Shown: positions 15,542 to 18,730 of the stretch, in pieces | Numbering within the stretch: position 1 is the stretch's first letter | Layout of the letters: the number at the start of each line of letters is the position of its first letter | Assembly: GCA_028290085.1 (NCBI GenBank) | Contig: JAQGKN010000146.1 | Coordinates: forward strand, 1 to 18,730 | DNA: 18,730 nucleotides | Reading direction: 5' to 3' | Source: Hyphomicrobiales bacterium | Lineage (GTDB): Bacteria > Pseudomonadota > Alphaproteobacteria > Rhizobiales > Beijerinckiaceae | Translations under genes and position numbers: made by a program | Notes under the pieces: generated by a model | The model's input: only the letters and a program-made list of their open reading frames with translations | Told to the model about the DNA's origin: nothing | Database searches by the model: none

Positions 15542-15703
15542 TCAGGTGAGGCTGTTCGACACGGCGGTGAACTTCGCCTTGATGCCGGTACCGACCGCAG
15601 AAACCGAAGCGATGATGACAACGGCGATGAGGCCGGCGATCAGACCGTATTCAATGGCGGTAGCGCCGGACTCGTCGTTCATAAAGCGCGAGATGATTTT
15701 CAT
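15542..15703 (-). CDS. flp: Flp/Fap-type pilin (major pilin subunit)
   Basis: 53-residue prepilin, short enough to be missed by routine gene calling. It begins MKIISRFMNDESG, then ATAIEYGLIAGLIAVVIIAS. The leader is cut after Gly13, leaving a mature pilin of 40 residues with Glu at +5 and Tyr at +6, the Flp signature, followed by a single hydrophobic helix and a short tail ending NSLT. The start ATG at 15703 has a strong GGAG site 8 bases upstream. It is the first gene of the leftward pilus cluster, with a structured leader upstream and hairpins downstream, consistent with separate, high-level expression. CpaA (168 bases downstream) is the expected processing enzyme. Confidence 0.96.
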   Translation of the reverse strand: MKIISRFMNDESGATAIEYGLIAGLIAVVIIASVSAVGTGIKAKFTAVSNSLT

Positions 15704-15718
15704 GACTTGCTCCTAGCC

Positions 15719-15757
15719 CTACTACACGCGGCTTCATCCAAAGGAACCGCCTAGTAG
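15719..15757 (-). promoter_or_regulatory. Inverted repeat in the flp 5' leader
   Basis: The arms CTACTA and TAGTAG (15719-15724 and 15752-15757) enclose a second stem, GCGGTTC with GAA(G)CCGC, which has one bulged G. The structure ends about 15 bases before the flp start, just upstream of its ribosome binding site. It could stabilise the abundant pilin message or expose the ribosome binding site. Dyad symmetry is seen; function is inferred. Confidence 0.45.
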
Positions 15758-15783
15758 CTGGAAAGAATATAAAACTGCATGTC

Positions 15784-15840
15784 TTTCAAACGAGTTAACC
15801 GCTGAGTATCATTGCGATACATACGCCGTACAAATTTTAC
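15784..15840. promoter_or_regulatory. Divergent promoter region flp / secretin N-domain gene
   Basis: The 265 bases between the two start codons hold a degenerate CtrA-like box toward flp (TTAA-CTCGTTT-GAAA on the - strand, 15784-15798, two mismatches), a small dyad GTATC-attgc-GATAC (15806-15820), and a weak sigma-70-like pair toward the + strand gene (TTGCGA at 15812-15817, 17-base spacer, TTTTAC at 15835-15840). A G/C hairpin (15891-15909) lies in the + strand leader. Each element alone is weak. Confidence 0.3.
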
Positions 15841-15968
15841 CAAAAATATTCCGAGCCGTGGCGCGCGCAGCCGGCCTCGCCCCGCCTGCAGAAGAGGGGT
15901 CCCCCCTTCAGCCTTCGTTCACCATTTTGAGTTGAAGTGCGAGGCAGTTTCTAAGTCTCGAGGATTTC

Positions 15969-16445
15969 ATGTTCAGCTTCCGCTCCTCCGCTCTCCAGCT
16001 GATCCTTCCGCCGGCCGCCTTGTTGCTGGGAATGGTCCTCGCGTTCCACCCGGCCCACGCCGCGGAATCCATCGTCGTGAAGCTGGATCAGGCAAAGATC
16101 ATCCAGCTCCCGGAGGGGACGAGCACGGTTATCGTCGGTAACCCCGGCGTCGCGGATGTCACGCTGCTCAAGAAAAAAGGGCGCATGATCCTCACGGCTA
16201 AAGGCTTTGGCGAGACCAACATGCTGGCTCTCGACGCACAGGGTAACTCCATAGGCGAGTCGATCGTCCGGGTCGTGGCTGCGGATAATTCGCTCATCGT
16301 CCAGCGCGGTCTGGAACGAGAATCCTACTCCTGCAGCCCCCGATGCCAGCCGACTGTCACACTCGGCGATACGCCGCGTTACATGTCAGAGGCCGCCGGG
16401 CAGGTTCAGCAGCGCAACACTTTCTCCGCACCCCCTGCCCGTTGA
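15969..16445 (+). CDS. Secreted stand-alone pilus/secretin N-domain protein
   Basis: 158-residue exported protein. A signal peptide (about 1-31, ending AHA|A) is followed by one domain (about 35-103) that resembles the N-terminal domain of the CpaC secretin. Both share the pattern KxIxLPxxxxxVxVGNPxVAxV ... T.I.ALDAxGxxI, but here the BON and secretin pore domains are missing. The C-terminal tail (104-158) is polar, contains Cys122 and Cys126 in SCSPRCQP, and may form a disulphide in the periplasm. Start ATG 15969 follows GAGG. It is divergent from flp and 99 bases ahead of tadE. A role as a periplasmic partner of the secretin or of the minor pilins is inferred. Confidence 0.8.
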   Translation: MFSFRSSALQLILPPAALLLGMVLAFHPAHAAESIVVKLDQAKIIQLPEGTSTVIVGNPGVADVTLLKKKGRMILTAKGFGETNMLALDAQGNSIGESIVRVVAADNSLIVQRGLERESYSCSPRCQPTVTLGDTPRYMSEAAGQVQQRNTFSAPPAR

Positions 16446-16544
16446 ATACGGCAGATCCGCTAAGATGCTGTAAGAGTTCGACAAGTATTTCAATCTACTT
16501 TGCTTCTTGCGCCGATTTCGAATCTGGAACGCTGGGGCACGTTG

Positions 16545-17162
16545 ATGAGGCTTCTGTCCAAGGACCACGGGTGGGCGGGTGAGAAGACCCGGCTGCGTCG
16601 CCTCGTCAGCAAATTCGTTGCTGCACGCGAAGGCGCAACTGCGATTGAGTTCGCCCTCGTGGGTGTGCCGTTCCTCGGCCTGCTCTTCGCGATCTTCGAA
16701 ACCGCCTTCGTCTTCTTCACGACGGAAGGCCTGGAACTGGCGGTCGCCGACGCTGCGCGCACCATCATGACGGGACAGGTGCAGTCCTCCACGATCACCA
16801 GCGCGACGCAGTTTCGCGACCAGATGATCTGCAATCCGACCGCGCCGAGAAAGCGCCTTTTGCCGTCTTTCGTCGATTGCAGCAAAATTGTCGTCGACGT
16901 GCAGCAAGCCACCGCGTTCGGCGGCGCCGACATGTCGCGGAGCTTTTATACCAATCCGACCATGAATTATTCGCCCGGCGGAGGCGGCTGCATCGTCGTC
17001 GTGAGGGCCGCTTATCCGATGCCGGTCTTTTTCCCGATGTTGACCACATCGGGCATCAGCACCGCAGGGCAGGTTTCCTACAATGGCAGCATGACGCATA
17101 TGCTGATCGGGACCGCAGCGTTCCGCAACGAACCCTTCCCGGGTTCGCTAGCAAGTTGTTGA
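16545..17162 (+). CDS. tadE: TadE-family pseudopilin
   Basis: 205-residue minor pilin-like protein. A basic N-terminus (KTRLRRLVSKFVAAREG) is followed by ATAIEFALVGVPFLGLLFAIF, a TadE-type hydrophobic helix. Gly30|Ala31 with Glu35 at +5 matches the Flp processing signature, so CpaA may cut here. The rest is periplasmic and contains several Cys (MICNP, VDCSK, GGGCIVV, terminal SC) that may form disulphides. The start ATG at 16545 (MRLLSKD) is preferred to the in-frame ATG at 16500, because GGGG lies upstream and the shorter N-terminus fits the family. It is followed 5 bases later by the second TadE-like gene. Confidence 0.88.
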   Translation: MRLLSKDHGWAGEKTRLRRLVSKFVAAREGATAIEFALVGVPFLGLLFAIFETAFVFFTTEGLELAVADAARTIMTGQVQSSTITSATQFRDQMICNPTAPRKRLLPSFVDCSKIVVDVQQATAFGGADMSRSFYTNPTMNYSPGGGGCIVVVRAAYPMPVFFPMLTTSGISTAGQVSYNGSMTHMLIGTAAFRNEPFPGSLASC

Positions 17163-17167
17163 GCGCC

Positions 17168-17836
17168 GTGGGAATAGCCCGCGTTCACGGTAGGCGTCGC
17201 GTCCGCCGCGCCATTGCGGCTCTGCGCCGCGATCGTCGCGGCGTCGCTGCCGTAGAATTCGCCCTGATCCTGCCGTTGATGCTCTTGATGTATCTGGGCT
17301 CGACGGAAATCGTTCAGGGCCTCATGGCGAGCCGCAAACTTTCCATCGTCGCGCGGGCACTGTCAGATCTGGTGGCGCAGCAGCCTGCCGACAGCCCCCT
17401 GACCGATACGCAGCTCAACGACATCTTCGCGGCTGCGACATCGATCATGTCCCCCTTCTCGACCACCGCATTGAAGATGACGGTGTCGAGCGTCGAGTTC
17501 GTCAACAAGCCCTCGCCTGCTACTGGTCTCAATGCCAAGCCACGCTGGACAGCTATTCGCAACGGCGGCACGCCACGCGCCTGCGCAATCCTGACGCCGG
17601 TCACTGACGCGACCGGCAATGCGCCCGACACGATGCCTACCGGTCTCTATGCACTTGGCAGCGTCATCGTTGCCGACGTGAAATACACCTACACTCCATT
17701 GTTCGGCGGCCAGTTTCTCGCATGGAGCTCGACAGCGAGCTCGATCACCATGAGCCGGACGCTTTATATGCGTCCTCGCGCCCAAAGCATCGTGAGCTAT
17801 TCGGGAACCGCCAACACCACCTGCGCTGCGTACTGA
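17168..17836 (+). CDS. TadE/TadF-like pseudopilin, second copy
   Basis: 222-residue protein with a strongly basic start (HGRRRVRRAIAALRRDRRG) followed by VAAVEFALILPLMLLMYLG, the TadE-like hydrophobic segment. Gly25|Val26 with Glu30 at +5 gives the same peptidase signature as Flp and TadE. The long periplasmic part has no vWA domain, so it is not a classical TadG. The GTG at 17168 is chosen, 5 bases after the tadE stop; a TTG at 17159 that overlaps that stop is an alternative, and no clear ribosome binding site decides between them. The open frame upstream to 16877 is a shadow of tadE. Last gene of the rightward pilus unit, ahead of a strong terminator. Confidence 0.85.
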   Translation: MGIARVHGRRRVRRAIAALRRDRRGVAAVEFALILPLMLLMYLGSTEIVQGLMASRKLSIVARALSDLVAQQPADSPLTDTQLNDIFAAATSIMSPFSTTALKMTVSSVEFVNKPSPATGLNAKPRWTAIRNGGTPRACAILTPVTDATGNAPDTMPTGLYALGSVIVADVKYTYTPLFGGQFLAWSSTASSITMSRTLYMRPRAQSIVSYSGTANTTCAAY

Positions 17837-17852
17837 AGCGAACACAGAGAAC

Positions 17853-17890
17853 AAAAAAGCCGCAGCGTCGTCCGCTGCGGCTTTTAATTT
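17853..17890. terminator. Bidirectional Rho-independent terminator
   Basis: A perfect 9-bp stem GCCGCAGCG/CGCTGCGGC (17859-17867 and 17873-17881) with a TCGTC loop is flanked by A6 on the left and TTTTAATTT on the right. It serves the convergent second TadE-like gene (ends 17836) and the phosphohexomutase gene (ends 17905). The T-run is longest for the leftward transcript. Confidence 0.93.
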
Positions 17891-17904
17891 GGCGGGTGCG
17901 AAGA

Positions 17905-18730
17905 TCAGATCGTCTGGTTGTAGGCGCCCACTTCCGGGTTCTCGCGCATCACGCTGTCAACGGCCTTGAACATTTCGTGCATGCGGGCCTCGGAGACCGG
18001 GCTTTCCACGACGACGACCAGTTCGGGCTTGTTGGACGAGGCACGCACGAGGCCCCAGGTTCCGTCTTGCGCCGTCACGCGTACGCCGTTGACGGTCACG
18101 AGATCCCGGATCGGCTGGCCGGAAACGTTTTCGCCGCGCTTCTGCATGTCCTCGAAGCGCGACACCACGCGTTCGACGACCTTGTACTTCACCTCGTCGT
18201 CGCAATGGGGCGACATGGTGGGCGAGCCCCAGGTCTTGGGCAGTTCGCCGTAGAGCTGCGCCATCGTCTTGGTGGGATTGCGGTCGAGCATCTCCAGCAC
18301 GTGAATGGCGGTCAGCAGGCCGTCGTCGTAGCCGCGCCCGATGGGGGCGTTGAAGAAGAAGTGGCCGGACTTCTCGAAGCCCGCGAGCGCCTTCAGGTCC
18401 GTGACGCGGCGCTTGATGTAGGAGTGCCCGGTCTTCCAGTAGTCAGCCTTCACGCCGCGCTCGCGCAGCACCGGGTCGGTGGCGAACAGGCCGTTGGACT
18501 TCACGTCCACAACGAAGGTCGAATTGGGATAGATCTTCGACAGATCGCGCGCCAGCATCACGCCGATCTTGTCGGCGAAGATCTCGTCGCCGTTGTTGTC
18601 CACCACGCCGCAACGGTCGCCGTCGCCGTCGAACCCGAGGCCCACGTCCGCGCCCGACTCCTTCACGGCTTTCGCCATGGCGTGGAGCATCTCCATGTCT
18701 TCAGGGTTCGGGTTGTAGTGCGGGAAGGTG
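17905..18730 (-). CDS. Phosphomannomutase/phosphoglucomutase, C-terminal part
   Basis: Alpha-D-phosphohexomutase that interconverts hexose-1- and hexose-6-phosphates for surface polysaccharides. 274 residues are visible; the N-terminal part with the active-site phosphoserine lies beyond the right edge. The frame is open to the edge, and TFPHYNPNPEDME precedes the internal ATG at 18696, which is therefore not the start. Motifs are the Mg-binding GFDGDGDR, the sugar-binding EKSGHFFF (usually GEMSGH-type), and the phosphate-binding RASSNKPEL near the C-terminus. It resembles bifunctional AlgC/ManB-type enzymes; substrate preference cannot be told from this fragment. It converges on the pilus genes with a shared terminator and may be unrelated to them. 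Confidence 0.93.
   Translation of the reverse strand, partial: TFPHYNPNPEDMEMLHAMAKAVKESGADVGLGFDGDGDRCGVVDNNGDEIFADKIGVMLARDLSKIYPNSTFVVDVKSNGLFATDPVLRERGVKADYWKTGHSYIKRRVTDLKALAGFEKSGHFFFNAPIGRGYDDGLLTAIHVLEMLDRNPTKTMAQLYGELPKTWGSPTMSPHCDDEVKYKVVERVVSRFEDMQKRGENVSGQPIRDLVTVNGVRVTAQDGTWGLVRASSNKPELVVVVESPVSEARMHEMFKAVDSVMRENPEVGAYNQTI

Noticed and set aside
15433..15621. 62-codon frame on the - strand near flp
   Set aside because: It overlaps flp in a different frame and covers the hairpin region. The Flp frame has the true pilin signature and ribosome binding site.

Overview
The window looks like chromosomal DNA of an alphaproteobacterium. It is GC-rich and has dense gene packing with 4-base stop/start overlaps. 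It carries a complete cpa/tad pilus locus in the order usual for Rhizobiales (Hyphomicrobiales) and Caulobacterales, and TTAA-N7-TTAA-like (CtrA-type) boxes lie upstream of pilus units. A Rhizobiales-type host is my best guess, but no rRNA or clade-specific marker is present to prove it. I see no insertion sequence, tRNA, CRISPR array or sign of recent transfer. No stretch longer than 300 bases lacks a gene; the longest is the 265-base divergent region at 15704-15968.

Region 1 (1-3249, + strand) is a nucleoside catabolism operon: cytidine deaminase (cdd, 5' end outside the window), purine nucleoside phosphorylase, deoxyribose-phosphate aldolase (deoC) and thymidine phosphorylase (deoA). All three junctions are ATGA overlaps, so translation is probably coupled. 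Together the enzymes release bases from nucleosides and send deoxyribose phosphate into central metabolism. Phosphopentomutase is not in view.

Region 2 (3246-5921, - strand) holds an M17 leucyl aminopeptidase (pepA), a small MarR-type regulator, and an SH3b plus NlpC/P60 cysteine peptidase without a signal peptide. Its layout suggests intracellular murein-peptide recycling. Its last gene meets deoA tail to tail, the stop codons sharing the palindrome TTAA.

Region 3 (about 5958-17836) is the Flp/Tad pilus locus. On the - strand, reading from right to left, are flp (53-residue pilin), cpaA (prepilin peptidase), cpaB, cpaC (secretin), cpaD (lipoprotein), cpaE/tadZ (localisation ATPase), cpaF/tadA (motor ATPase), tadB and tadC (inner-membrane platform). 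tadD (TPR lipoprotein) faces tadC from the left, separated by a terminator. Divergent from flp on the + strand are a secreted stand-alone secretin N-domain protein and two TadE-type pseudopilins. Flp and both TadE-type proteins carry the same G|xxx[IV]E[YF] processing signature, so CpaA probably matures all three. A vWA-type TadG is not seen.

Region 4 (17905-18730, - strand) is the C-terminal part of a phosphomannomutase/phosphoglucomutase, separated from the pilus genes by a strong bidirectional terminator.

Nothing here is clearly a previously undescribed system. The points most worth a second look are the CtrA-like boxes and a repeated 12-mer at pilus units, the secretin-domain protein divergent from flp, the structured flp leader, and the MarR/NlpC/PepA cluster.
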